Assembly (NCBI RefSeq): GCF_030652235.1 | Contig: NZ_JAUSBA010000003.1 | Location: 1-64,000, forward strand | Source: Cypionkella sp. | Lineage (GTDB): Bacteria; Pseudomonadota; Alphaproteobacteria; Rhodobacterales; Rhodobacteraceae | DNA length: 64,000 nucleotides | Reading direction: 5' to 3' | Translations under genes and position numbers: made by a program | Part shown: one piece after another, positions 1 to 8,270 of the stretch | Position numbering within the stretch: the first letter of the stretch is position 1 | How the letters are laid out: every line of letters begins with the position of its first letter | Notes under the pieces: model-generated | What the model saw: only the letters and a program-made list of their open reading frames with translations | What the model was told of the DNA's origin: nothing | The model's database searches: none

Positions 1-318
1 CGCGGCCATGCCGAGACCAGGACCCGCGTTCTGATCAGCGGCACAAGGCGCGGCCTGACACCGAAGCTGATCGCCGACCTCCGCCGCCGAAGCGCCATTA
101 AGGCTGAAATCGGCCACATGAAAACTGACGGGCGCCTCACACGCTGCGCCTTGAAAGGCACCATCGGCGACGCTCTCTTTGCCGCGCTCTGCGCCTGCGG
201 CCACACCATCCGCAAGATCCTGGCCCATCTCAGATCTTGGCTTGTCTGCATTGCCGTCGCCATTTTGAACGCAATTTACCACCCGGATCGCCAGTATCAG
301 GCCATCACATCAGTCTGA
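1..318 (+). CDS. IS5-family transposase, C-terminal part (cut by window edge)
   Basis: The frame is open from the first base, so only the last 105 residues are seen. They contain the C-terminal signature of IS5-type DDE transposases: GHMKTDGRL, then LKGTIGDALFAALCACGH and IRKILAHLR. The family cuts and rejoins DNA at insertion-sequence ends. In relatives I recall, the stretch before GHMK reads AIEAEIGHMK, with Glu as the third catalytic acid; here it reads AIKAEIGHMK (aag where gag is expected), so the copy may be inactive. No terminal inverted repeat was identified downstream, so the element's right end is not placed. The family call is from motif memory. Confidence 0.8.
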   Translation, partial: RGHAETRTRVLISGTRRGLTPKLIADLRRRSAIKAEIGHMKTDGRLTRCALKGTIGDALFAALCACGHTIRKILAHLRSWLVCIAVAILNAIYHPDRQYQAITSV

Positions 319-740
319 ATGCAGTGTTCAAGGCGAACTCGATAATGTTTCTGGAGTAAGTTCCAATCCTGATATTGACACGGTTGTTATCAGATCAGCA
401 GATTGTTTCTAACAATGGAAGGCATACAAGATTTACGATTGTTCAAAATTTTCAAATTGGATCAGCCAAAAGTTTTCTGCTGCCAAAGGAATTACGTGCA
501 AGCTGATTGTATTTGTCGCAAGACGCTAATCAAAAAGTTCGCGTTGCCATGATCACAGTGAATGAAGACGTTTCAAACATTGATAAGAGTGCCTCTATCT
601 TGGAGTATGTGGACGGTATTCCCGAAAATTCGCGGTTGATCAAACTCGATGCGCCATCGGTTTTTGACACCAAGAACTGCCGTTCCAAGTGACGGTTTGT
701 TTCGGTGGATTGAGCCAGATCGGCGCGAAAAGCCTCCCGC
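319..740. other. AT-richer stretch without a convincing gene
   Basis: This interval between the transposase fragment and moaA is clearly richer in A and T than the rest of the window. The longest plus-strand frame (507-692, TTG start, 61 codons) has no Shine-Dalgarno sequence and no recognisable motif; it may be a remnant of a gene broken by the neighbouring insertion sequence. I see no RNA gene or repeat in it. Confidence 0.4.
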
Positions 741-1748
741 CTACCCCCCTGTATGGCTCATATGCCGGGTCATCTGGCCTTTGACCCCTTGCCGCGTGTA
801 GTCGAAATCATGGCCTTTCGGCTTGTGGGCGATGGCGCGGCGGATGGCTGCGCGCAGGGCGGTGTCGTCGGGGCTGGCGCGCAGCGGCGCGCGCAGGTCG
901 GCCATGTCTTCTTGGCCGAGGCACATGTAAAGCTCGCCGGTGCAGGTCAGGCGGACGCGGTTGCAGCTTTCGCAGAAGTTATGCGTCAGTGGCGTGATGA
1001 AGCCTACGCGTTGGCCGGTTTCCATCAGGCGGACGTAGCGGGCGGGGCCGCCGGTGCGATCCGGAAGGTCCTCTAGGGTGTAGCGGGTGGCAAGCTGGGT
1101 GCGCAGGTCTTTCAGGGGCCAGTACTGGTCGATGCGTTGGGCTTCGCCCATGTCGCCCATTGGCATGACTTCGATGAAGGTCAGGTCGTGATTTTCAGCG
1201 GCGCACCAAGCGGTTAGGCTGAAAAGCTCATCTTCGTTGAAGCCTTTCAGGGCGACGGCATTGATCTTGACTTGCAGACCTGCCTCTTTCGCGGCCTCAA
1301 TACCATCCAGCACTTGGGCCAAGCGGCCCCAGCGGGTGATTTCGGCGAATTTTTTGTCGTCGAGGGTGTCGAGCGAGACATTGATGCGTTTCACACCGCA
1401 GGCGGCGAGATCTTGGGCATATTTGCGCAGTTGCGAGCCGTTGGTGGTGAGGGTGAGTTCTTTCAACACGCCAGTTTGCAGGTGGCGCGACATCGCCTCG
1501 AAGAACGTCATGATGCCTTTGCGCACCAAGGGTTCGCCGCCGGTGATGCGGAGTTTTTCGACGCCCAAAGCGATGAAATTGCTGCACAACCGGTCGAGCT
1601 CTTCCAGCGTCAGCAACTCGGCTTTCGGCAGGAAGGTCATGTGTTCGGTCATGCAATAGGCGCAGCGAAAATCGCAGCGGTCGGTGACCGAGACGCGCAG
1701 GTAGGAAATTGCGCGGGCGAAGGGATCGATGAGGGGCATCTCTAACAT
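741..1748 (-). CDS. moaA: GTP 3',8-cyclase MoaA (molybdenum cofactor biosynthesis)
   Basis: Radical-SAM enzyme that rearranges GTP to 3',8-cyclo-dihydro-GTP, the first step of molybdopterin synthesis, in the cytoplasm. The N-terminal cluster motif CDFRCAYC (CxxxCxxC) lies near residue 25, TGGEPLVR follows, the C-terminal cluster ligands are in [13 protein letters not shown], and the protein ends in the conserved Gly-Gly (SHTGG) that reaches the active site. The start chosen gives 335 residues, normal for the family; an ATG three codons later is also possible, and the frame stays open upstream for 22 codons that look non-coding. No other moa gene is adjacent, so it appears to be a single-gene unit. 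Confidence 0.93.
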   Translation of the reverse strand: MLEMPLIDPFARAISYLRVSVTDRCDFRCAYCMTEHMTFLPKAELLTLEELDRLCSNFIALGVEKLRITGGEPLVRKGIMTFFEAMSRHLQTGVLKELTLTTNGSQLRKYAQDLAACGVKRINVSLDTLDDKKFAEITRWGRLAQVLDGIEAAKEAGLQVKINAVALKGFNEDELFSLTAWCAAENHDLTFIEVMPMGDMGEAQRIDQYWPLKDLRTQLATRYTLEDLPDRTGGPARYVRLMETGQRVGFITPLTHNFCESCNRVRLTCTGELYMCLGQEDMADLRAPLRASPDDTALRAAIRRAIAHKPKGHDFDYTRQGVKGQMTRHMSHTGG

Positions 1749-1833
1749 GCTGTTAAAGTAGGCGCGCGCGCGGCGGGCGGCAAGGCGGAATGCGACAGTT
1801 GCGGGGCGGGGCACGGCACGGTATCGTCTGGGG

Positions 1834-2268
1834 ATGATGCAAAAAGCTTTGATCCTGATGAGTGTGGCGCTGGGGCTTTCGGGCTGCGCTTTGATGAAAC
1901 ATCCTTCGGCGGCAACTCCCGAGGCTGCGGTGGCGCGTCCGGTGATTGGCGCTGGCGCTTCGGCAGCGGCGCTGGATCAGACCACGGCGGCCGAGCGGGC
2001 GGCGGCGGTTGCGGCCAAGCCTGCGGGCGGTGAGCGGGCTTTGGGGGCTGCCGTGGTGGCTTTGGGCAACCCGGCGGAGCAGGGGCTTTGGGTGAAATCA
2101 CCGCTGGTGGTCGCACCGGGCAAGGGCCGGGTGGTGACGCAAAACGGCGCTTCGGTGGCGGTGGATTTGTTGCCGGGAAGCGGGGCTGCATCGTTGTCGC
2201 TGGCGGCGTATCGCGCTTTGGGGCTGGGGTTGACCGATCTGCCTGAGGTTACGATCTACGCAGAATAA
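1834..2268 (+). CDS. small lipoprotein of unknown function
   Basis: 144-residue protein with a lipoprotein signal peptide: hydrophobic stretch and lipobox LSGC with the acylated Cys at about residue 18. The mature part is Ala-rich, then has a conserved-looking segment ([17 protein letters not shown], later LGLTDLPEV). I recall similar Rhodobacteraceae proteins being labelled D-galactarate dehydratase by weak similarity, but nothing here supports an enzyme. A TTGCGG / TATCGT promoter-like pair with 17-bp spacing sits so close to the ATG that the transcript may be nearly leaderless. It is divergent from moaA. Role unknown; probably membrane-anchored. Confidence 0.75.
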   Translation: MMQKALILMSVALGLSGCALMKHPSAATPEAAVARPVIGAGASAAALDQTTAAERAAAVAAKPAGGERALGAAVVALGNPAEQGLWVKSPLVVAPGKGRVVTQNGASVAVDLLPGSGAASLSLAAYRALGLGLTDLPEVTIYAE

Positions 2269-2308
2269 TGGCGATTTGCGCCACGTGAATCGGTTTAATG
2301 GCAGAGGT

Positions 2309-3001
2309 TCAGCCCAGATATTGCGCGGCTTCTTTGCGGGCGAAGCTTTTCATCCGTTCGCCGTGCTGGTCGAGGAACGCGGCGGTGCGTACGGGGTCGT
2401 GTTTTGACAGATCGCGCAACCACCAAGCAACGGCTTTCTGGATGAACCAGTCTTTGTCGTCGATGTAGACCGATGCCCAGCCAAGGACGCGGTCGCGGAT
2501 TTCCAGCTCAAACTCTTTTGGGAAGTTCTGCTTGGTGAAGGGCAGGGTGGAGACGAGGGCGGCGCGGCGGGTCCACATGTTCTCGGACGTGGTCCAAGTT
2601 TCTACGGTCTCGATGCGGGCGGGGTCGGCGGTGATGCGCTTTTGGGCGGCGATACAGACGTGATCGGCGATGGCCCAAGCGTCGAATTGAGGCACCCATT
2701 GGCAGATCAGATCCCATGCGGCGGCGTCATCGGGTTTGATGCGGGCTTGAGTCAGCAGCTTGGCGGCAGCGATGCGGGCCTCGTGGATATTGCTGTCCCA
2801 TAGATCACTTGCCAGTTGGACGCGGTCTTCAAGGCTGCACTCGGCGCGCCAGACGCTAGTGAGTTCCTCAATCTGCGGCACTTTCAGGCCGAGATAGGGA
2901 CGGTCGATTTTGTGATAGGCCTGCGCCTCGATGGCTTTTTGTGGGTCAGCGAGGGCGTGCAGTTGTGACAAAGCGCGGTCAATATAGCTGGAGGCGATCA
3001 T
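2309..3001 (-). CDS. AlkD-like DNA alkylation repair protein
   Basis: 230-residue, helix-rich protein of the HEAT-repeat DNA glycosylase family typified by Bacillus AlkD, which excises alkylated bases. Recognisable parts are YLGLKVPQIEEL near the N-terminus, HEARIAAAKLL, the ICQWVPQFDAWAIADHV block, the MWTRRAALVS motif and KDWFIQKAVAWWLRDLSK with the Trp-rich DNA-facing surface. The start is the ATG that overlaps the glmS stop by four bases (ATGA), suggesting coupling to glmS; an open upstream extension lies inside glmS and is rejected. Substrate specificity cannot be read from the sequence. Confidence 0.85.
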   Translation of the reverse strand: MIASSYIDRALSQLHALADPQKAIEAQAYHKIDRPYLGLKVPQIEELTSVWRAECSLEDRVQLASDLWDSNIHEARIAAAKLLTQARIKPDDAAAWDLICQWVPQFDAWAIADHVCIAAQKRITADPARIETVETWTTSENMWTRRAALVSTLPFTKQNFPKEFELEIRDRVLGWASVYIDDKDWFIQKAVAWWLRDLSKHDPVRTAAFLDQHGERMKSFARKEAAQYLG

Positions 3002-4812
3002 TCGACGGTTACCGATTTTGCGAGGTTGCGGGGTTGGTCGACATCGGTGCCTTTGGCGATGGCGGTGTGGTAGGCCAGAAGTTGCGCCGGGATGGCGTAG
3101 AGGATTGGCGCGAAGGCGTTGGACACCTCTGGCATGGTGATGGTTTTCCAGCAATCCATGCCAGCTTCTTTGATCCCTTGGGCATCGGAGATCAGCAGAA
3201 CTTTGCCATGGCGGGCCATGACTTCTTGCATGTTGGAGACGGTTTTCTCGAACAAAGGATCGCGGGGGGCAAGCACGATCACCGGGACTTGCGGTGAGAT
3301 CAGCGCGATAGGGCCGTGTTTGAGTTCACCTGATGCATAACCTTCGGCGTGGATGTAGCTAATTTCTTTCAGCTTTAGCGCGCCTTCAAGGGCGAGGGGG
3401 AACATCGCACCCCGACCAAGGAACAGCACGTCTTGCGCCTCTGACAGTTCCTCGGCGATGGCGGCGATGGTGGTGGACAGGGCGAGGGCATGGTTCATCA
3501 GGCCGGGAAGGGCTGCGAGGTCGGTGAGGTGTTGGGCAAGGGTTTCCGGGGTGAGGCGACCGCGGTCTTTGGCGGCTTTCAGTGCCAGCAGGGCGAGGGT
3601 GATGAGCTGGCAGGTGAAGGCTTTGGTTGAGGCGACGCCCACCTCAATCCCCGCCATGATCGGCAGGGCCAGATCGGCTTCGCGGGCGATAGAGGAGGTG
3701 GGGACGTTGACCACGGCGACGATTTTCGCGACTTTTTCGCGGGTGTAGCGCAGGGCCGCGAGGGTGTCGGCGGTCTCACCAGATTGGCTGACGAACAGCG
3801 CCCATTGGTTGGGCGACAAAGGTGGTTCACGGTAGCGGAATTCGGAGGCGATGTCGATTTCGCAAGGCAAGCCTGCGATTTGTTCGAACCAGTATTTCGC
3901 AACGTGGCAGGCATAGCTCGCGGTGCCGCAGGCGACCATGGTGAGGCGATCCACGCCAGCGAAATCAACCTCGGCGGGCAGTTGCAATGCGCCGTTTTGG
4001 ACGTAGCGGCGCAGGGCGTCGGCTATGACGACAGGTTGTTCGGCGATTTCTTTCGCCATGAAATGCTTGTAGCCTGCCTTTTCGATGCGGGTGGCATCGA
4101 CTTGGATGCGGGCTTCGGGTCGGTTGGCAAGGCGATCCATTTCATCATAGATCACAGCACCTTGGCGAGTGATCACCGCCCAGTCGCCTTCTTCCAGATA
4201 TGTGATGCGGTCGGTCATCGGGGCCAAAGCGATGGCATCAGAGCCGACAAACATCTCGCCATCACCGTGACCGATGGCGAGCGGCGAGCCTTTGCGGGCG
4301 GCGATGATCAGGTCTTCCTCGCCGTCAAACAGGAAGCACAAAGCGAAGGCACCATGCAGGCGCTTCAGGGTTTGGCGGGCGGCCACAATGGGGGTGGCAC
4401 CCCGGCTGATGTACAGATGCGCAAGAAGGGCGACTGTCTCGGTATCGGTCTCGGATTCTTGTGTCAGGCCTGCGGCGGAGAGTTCAGCGCGCAACTCGCG
4501 GAAGTTTTCGATAATGCCATTGTGCACCACGGCGACCGGGCCAGAGCGGTGGGGATGGGCGTTGGTGGTGGTGGCAGCACCATGGGTGGCCCAACGGGTG
4601 TGGCCGATGCCCGCTTTGCCCGCGAGGGGTTCGTGGACCAGCAGATCGGAGAGGTTCACCAGTTTGCCCACCGCGCGGCGGCGGTCGAGTTTGCCTTTAT
4701 GCACGGTGGCGATGCCTGCGCTGTCGTAGCCGCGATATTCAAGCCGTTTGAGGGATTCGACCAGCAAGGGGGCAACTTCATGGTTGCCCAAAACACCAAC
4801 AATTCCACACAT
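2998..4812 (-). CDS. glmS: glutamine--fructose-6-phosphate aminotransferase (isomerizing)
   Basis: Makes glucosamine-6-phosphate from fructose-6-phosphate and glutamine, the entry step to UDP-GlcNAc for peptidoglycan and lipid A. 604 residues, usual length. N-terminal class II glutaminase with Cys2 (MCGIVGVLG), RWATHG and HNGIIEN; then two SIS sugar-isomerase domains with SQSGETADTLAAL, GVASTKAFT, the ELKHGPIALI segment and the C-terminal DQPRNLAKSVTVE. The start codon directly follows the glmU stop, so glmU-glmS form one transcript together with the AlkD-like gene. No glmS ribozyme is expected or seen. Confidence 0.97.
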   Translation of the reverse strand: MCGIVGVLGNHEVAPLLVESLKRLEYRGYDSAGIATVHKGKLDRRRAVGKLVNLSDLLVHEPLAGKAGIGHTRWATHGAATTTNAHPHRSGPVAVVHNGIIENFRELRAELSAAGLTQESETDTETVALLAHLYISRGATPIVAARQTLKRLHGAFALCFLFDGEEDLIIAARKGSPLAIGHGDGEMFVGSDAIALAPMTDRITYLEEGDWAVITRQGAVIYDEMDRLANRPEARIQVDATRIEKAGYKHFMAKEIAEQPVVIADALRRYVQNGALQLPAEVDFAGVDRLTMVACGTASYACHVAKYWFEQIAGLPCEIDIASEFRYREPPLSPNQWALFVSQSGETADTLAALRYTREKVAKIVAVVNVPTSSIAREADLALPIMAGIEVGVASTKAFTCQLITLALLALKAAKDRGRLTPETLAQHLTDLAALPGLMNHALALSTTIAAIAEELSEAQDVLFLGRGAMFPLALEGALKLKEISYIHAEGYASGELKHGPIALISPQVPVIVLAPRDPLFEKTVSNMQEVMARHGKVLLISDAQGIKEAGMDCWKTITMPEVSNAFAPILYAIPAQLLAYHTAIAKGTDVDQPRNLAKSVTVE

Positions 4813-6162
4813 TTACGAATTGCCTTTCGCGGCTTTGATCGCCTTGAGGCGGGCCATCAGCTTGGTGGCGAGCCCCGGTTTGTTGACTTGTTTTGAACGG
4901 CCAACTGCGAGGGCTGCATCGGGCACGTTTTCGGTGATCACAGAGCCCGAGGCGGTGAGGGCGTCGTTGCCGATGGTGACGGGGGCAACCAGCATGGTCG
5001 CGGAACCGATGAAGGCGCGTTTGCCGATTTTGGTGCGGTGTTTCATCACGCCGTCGTAGTTGCAGGTGACAGTGCCCGCGCCGATGTTGGAAAATTCGCC
5101 AATATCAGCGTCTCCGATATAGGTCAGATGGCCAACTTTGACGCCTTCATCGAGGATGGCGTTTTTGATTTCAACGAAGTTTCCGACATGGACGTCTTCG
5201 GCAAGTTCGGCACCGGGTCTGAGCCTTGCGAACGGGCCGACGACCGCGCCGCGCGAGATATGGCAGCCTTCGAGGTGGCAGAAGGCTTTGACCTCGGCTC
5301 CGGATTCAATGGTGACTGCGGGGCCGAAGATCACGTTCGGGCCGATGATAGCGTCGCGGCCGATATGAGTGTCCAGCGCGAAGAACACGGTTTCAGGGGC
5401 GGTGAGGGTGACGCCGTTCTCTAGGGCCTCGGCACGGGCGCGGGATTGGAAGGCGGCTTCGGCCTCGGCCAGTTGCGCGCGGGTGTTGACGCCGAGGGTT
5501 TCGGCCTCGTCGCAGATCACGACGCCTGCGGACAGGCCGCTGGCTTGGGCGATTTCCACGATGTCGGTCAGGTAGTATTCGGCGGCGGCGTTGGCGGTGC
5601 CGACGCGGGAGATCAGCTGAAACAGGGTTTTGGCGGAGGCGCAGATCACACCAGAATTGCAGAGGGTTATGCGGCGTTCTTCATCACTGGCATCATTGTA
5701 TTCGACGATCTTTTTCAAGCTTTCGCCAGAGGTCACCAGCCGACCGTAACGGCCCGGATCTTTGGCTTCAAAGCCCAGTACCACCACCGAATGGCGGGCG
5801 CGGGCGTGCAGCATGGCCTCTAGGGTTTCGGGGCGGATGAACGGGGTGTCGCCGTAAAGTACGATCGCTTCGCCGCTCATCTCGGCCAGCAGGGGGGCTG
5901 CTTGGGCAACAGCATGGGCGGTGCCAAGTTGCGGGTCTTGCACGACGCATTCGACGGAAGGATCGAAGGCTTCGGCGGATTTGGTGACAAGGGCGGCTTC
6001 ATGCCCGGTGACGACGACGATGCGCGCGGGCTCTAGGTTGCGGGCGGCGGTCAGGGCGTGGTGCAACAGCGGGGCGGCGGCGATGTGGTGCAGCACTTTC
6101 GGCGTGTCGGAGTTCATCCGGCTTCCCATGCCTGCCGCCAATATGATGAATGAAACCGACAT
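4813..6162 (-). CDS. glmU: bifunctional GlcNAc-1-P uridyltransferase / GlcN-1-P acetyltransferase
   Basis: Catalyses the last two steps to UDP-GlcNAc. The N-terminal pyrophosphorylase domain shows LAAGMGSRMNSDTPKVLH and the YGDTPFIRPETL segment; the C-terminal left-handed beta helix carries acetyltransferase repeats (GAVVGPFARLRPGAEL, VGNFVEIKNA, GAGTVTCNYDG). 449 residues. The start chosen is MSVSFIILAAGM; the longer frame upstream adds 23 non-homologous, Lys/Arg-rich residues. It is head-to-head with gph and directly upstream of glmS, an arrangement I recall from other Rhodobacteraceae. Confidence 0.96.
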   Translation of the reverse strand: MSVSFIILAAGMGSRMNSDTPKVLHHIAAAPLLHHALTAARNLEPARIVVVTGHEAALVTKSAEAFDPSVECVVQDPQLGTAHAVAQAAPLLAEMSGEAIVLYGDTPFIRPETLEAMLHARARHSVVVLGFEAKDPGRYGRLVTSGESLKKIVEYNDASDEERRITLCNSGVICASAKTLFQLISRVGTANAAAEYYLTDIVEIAQASGLSAGVVICDEAETLGVNTRAQLAEAEAAFQSRARAEALENGVTLTAPETVFFALDTHIGRDAIIGPNVIFGPAVTIESGAEVKAFCHLEGCHISRGAVVGPFARLRPGAELAEDVHVGNFVEIKNAILDEGVKVGHLTYIGDADIGEFSNIGAGTVTCNYDGVMKHRTKIGKRAFIGSATMLVAPVTIGNDALTASGSVITENVPDAALAVGRSKQVNKPGLATKLMARLKAIKAAKGNS

Positions 6163-6244
6163 CTGCCTCTTCCTTTTCTTTTGCACCCGTTTTACCCCGG
6201 ATCGGCGGGGCCGCAAGGGGTGGTTCTTCACGCAAGGTTACAAA

Positions 6245-6907
6245 ATGAAAACGGTGGTGTTTGATCTGGATGGCACGCTGGCGGATACCAGTGCGGATTT
6301 ACTGGCTGCCGCCAATGCTTGTTTTGTGCAGTTGGGGCATGGCGTGGTGCTGGATCAGCGCGATGTGCTGGTGGCGTTTCACGGCGGGCGGGCGATGCTG
6401 CGGGCGGGGTTTGATCGGTTGGGGGTGGGGTATTCCGAGGCGGATATTGCGGCGCATTATCCGGTGCTGCTGGCAGCTTATGCCGATGGGATTGATGTGC
6501 ATACAAGGATGTATCCGGGGGCGGTTGAGGCGGTGGAGGCTTTGCTGACGGCCGGATATCGGACGGCGATTTGCACCAATAAGCCCGAGGGGTTGGCGGT
6601 GGAATTGGTGAAGCGGCTGGGGGTGAGCCATTTGTTCGGGGCGCTGGTGGGGGCAGACACGCTGCCCGTGCGCAAGCCCGATCCGGCACCTTATGTTGAG
6701 GTGGTGCGGCGGGTTGGTGGGGCTGTCGGGCGCTCGATGCTGATTGGCGATACCGAGACCGATCGGCTGACCGGGCTTGCGGCGGGGGTGCCGGTGGCGC
6801 TGGTGACGTTTGGGCCAGAGGGGGCGGGGGTGGCGCGGCTGGAACCAGAGGCGCTGCTGCATCGGTTTGAGGATTTGGAGGGGCTGGTGGCGCGGCTGTT
6901 AGCATAG
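6245..6907 (+). CDS. gph: phosphoglycolate phosphatase (HAD superfamily)
   Basis: 220-residue HAD hydrolase that removes 2-phosphoglycolate formed by DNA repair or RuBisCO oxygenation. Motif I is DLDGTLADT with the nucleophilic Asp near residue 7, motif II is the Thr in ICTNKPEG, motif III Lys is in RKPDPAPY, and motif IV is GDTETD; a helical cap lies between motifs I and II. The start is the ATG preceding KTVVFDLDG; a much longer frame upstream runs antisense through glmU and is not credible. Close relatives act on other small phosphates, so substrate is inferred from similarity and from its place next to glmU. Confidence 0.88.
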   Translation: MKTVVFDLDGTLADTSADLLAAANACFVQLGHGVVLDQRDVLVAFHGGRAMLRAGFDRLGVGYSEADIAAHYPVLLAAYADGIDVHTRMYPGAVEAVEALLTAGYRTAICTNKPEGLAVELVKRLGVSHLFGALVGADTLPVRKPDPAPYVEVVRRVGGAVGRSMLIGDTETDRLTGLAAGVPVALVTFGPEGAGVARLEPEALLHRFEDLEGLVARLLA

Positions 6908-7014
6908 AAACGCGACGCGTTTGGCGCATTCGTTTCTTCCCCGCGGGGAGTGACTTGTGGCAGTGCATTTTCTTCACACAATATCTTGTGGGCGCGCGCG
7001 CTTTTCAAGCCAGT

Positions 7015-7043
7015 TTGACAGGAACGGGGTCGCGCCCTAGGTT
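7015..7043 (+). promoter_or_regulatory. sigma-70-type promoter of the MFS gene, probably giving a leaderless mRNA
   Basis: TTGACA (7015-7020) and TAGGTT (7038-7043) are separated by exactly 17 bp. The ATG of the transporter begins seven bases after the -10 box, where transcription would normally start, and no Shine-Dalgarno sequence precedes it (GCGGCC instead). Seen in sequence; start site not mapped. Confidence 0.6.
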
Positions 7044-7049
7044 GCGGCC

Positions 7050-8270
7050 ATGACCAAAGCGCCATCCCGCCACGCGATTATCTTTGTGTTGCTGTGTGTC
7101 TTGCTGGACATGATCGGCTTTGGCCTGATCATTCCAGTCTTGCCGCAACTGATCGAGCAGGTGGGGCAGGTCAGCCTGTCCGAAGCCTCGATCATTGGCG
7201 GCTGGATGTTTTTCGCGTTCTCGATGGCGCAGTTTGCGTTCAGCCCGCTGATGGGCAATCTGTCGGATCGGTTTGGCCGCCGCCCACTGTTGCTGTTGGC
7301 GATTGCGGGACTGGGGCTGGACAATCTGTTGCAGGGGCTTGCGCCCAGCTTGATCTGGTTGTTCGTCGGTCGGGTGATTGCCGGGGTGTGTGGCTCTAGC
7401 TGGGTGATTGCCAATGCGTTTATCACCGATGTGACCGAGCCTGCCGCGCGCGCAAAGTATTTCGGCATGATGGGCGGGGCGTTTGGGTTGGGCTTTGTGC
7501 TGGGGCCAGCCTTGGGCGGGGTGTTGGGTGAGTTTGGCCCAAGGGTGCCGTTCTTTGTGGCGGCGGCGATTTCGGGGTTGAACCTGATTTATGGCTGGTT
7601 CGTGCTGCCCGAGACTTTGGCCCCGCAGAACCGTCGGGCTTTTAGTTTGGCGCGCTCGAACCCTTTGGGCGCGTTCAAGGTGTTTCGCAGCTATCAGGGC
7701 GTGATCCCGATGTGTGCGGTGATGTTTGCGTTCTTCTTTTTCACCAGCGTCTATCCGGCGATTTGGCCCTATTGGGGGATGGCGAAATTTGGCTGGTCGC
7801 CTTCGATGGTCGGGCTGACTTTGGCGGTGTTTGGCGTGGTGATGGCGGCGTTTCAAGGCGGCTTGACCGGGCTTGGGGTGAAGTGGTTCGGCGAGCGCAA
7901 TCTGGCACTGATCGGGCTGGTGTCGGCATTGATCGCGGCCTCGGGCTATGGGCTGGCCGGGTCGCTGACGGTGGTGGTGCTGTTGATGATCGTGCATGGA
8001 CCGGAGGGGTTTATTCATCCTATGCTGACGGCGATGATGACGCAGCGCGTGCCGGATGATGCGCAGGGCGAGTTGCAGGGCGGGATTTCGGCGATTATGA
8101 ACGTCGCGATGTTGGCGGGCACGGTGCTTTTCAGCCAGATTTTCGGGTATTTTATGGCTCCGGGCGGCTGGCAATCGCCGGATGTGGGGTTCTTTGTGGC
8201 GGGGGCCGGGATGGCTTTGACCTTGGTGATGTTCGTGCTGATCGTGCCGATTGAGGAGAAAAGGCTGTGA
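7050..8270 (+). CDS. MFS transporter of the Tet/TCR exporter type
   Basis: 406-residue inner-membrane protein with about twelve hydrophobic segments. The N-terminus (LLDMIGFGLIIPVLPQLI) and the motif-A loop between helices 2 and 3 (GNLSDRFGRRPLL) are typical of the TetA/DHA1 drug:H+ antiporters, as is the central break around residues 190-210. It probably exports a small hydrophobic compound by proton antiport; real tetracycline resistance cannot be inferred. The downstream aminotransferase starts inside its stop codon (GTGA overlap), so the two are co-translated. Confidence 0.85.
   Translation: MTKAPSRHAIIFVLLCVLLDMIGFGLIIPVLPQLIEQVGQVSLSEASIIGGWMFFAFSMAQFAFSPLMGNLSDRFGRRPLLLLAIAGLGLDNLLQGLAPSLIWLFVGRVIAGVCGSSWVIANAFITDVTEPAARAKYFGMMGGAFGLGFVLGPALGGVLGEFGPRVPFFVAAAISGLNLIYGWFVLPETLAPQNRRAFSLARSNPLGAFKVFRSYQGVIPMCAVMFAFFFFTSVYPAIWPYWGMAKFGWSPSMVGLTLAVFGVVMAAFQGGLTGLGVKWFGERNLALIGLVSALIAASGYGLAGSLTVVVLLMIVHGPEGFIHPMLTAMMTQRVPDDAQGELQGGISAIMNVAMLAGTVLFSQIFGYFMAPGGWQSPDVGFFVAGAGMALTLVMFVLIVPIEEKRL

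Noticed and set aside
507-692. 61-codon frame with TTG start in the AT-rich stretch near the left edge
   Set aside because: No ribosome site, no motif, weak start. Could be a gene remnant but cannot be supported.
1834-2268. Naming the small lipoprotein D-galactarate dehydratase
   Set aside because: The lipoprotein is 144 residues, with no enzyme motif; the label comes from a weak annotation habit.
3784-4896. Long open frame (370 codons) on the plus strand across glmS
   Set aside because: It is antisense to the highly conserved glmS gene; GC-rich codon bias creates long antisense frames. No ribosome site and no recognisable motif.
7050-8270. Calling the MFS gene a tetracycline-resistance gene
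   Set aside because: The TetA-like motif is shared by many exporters with other substrates; no tetR is adjacent.
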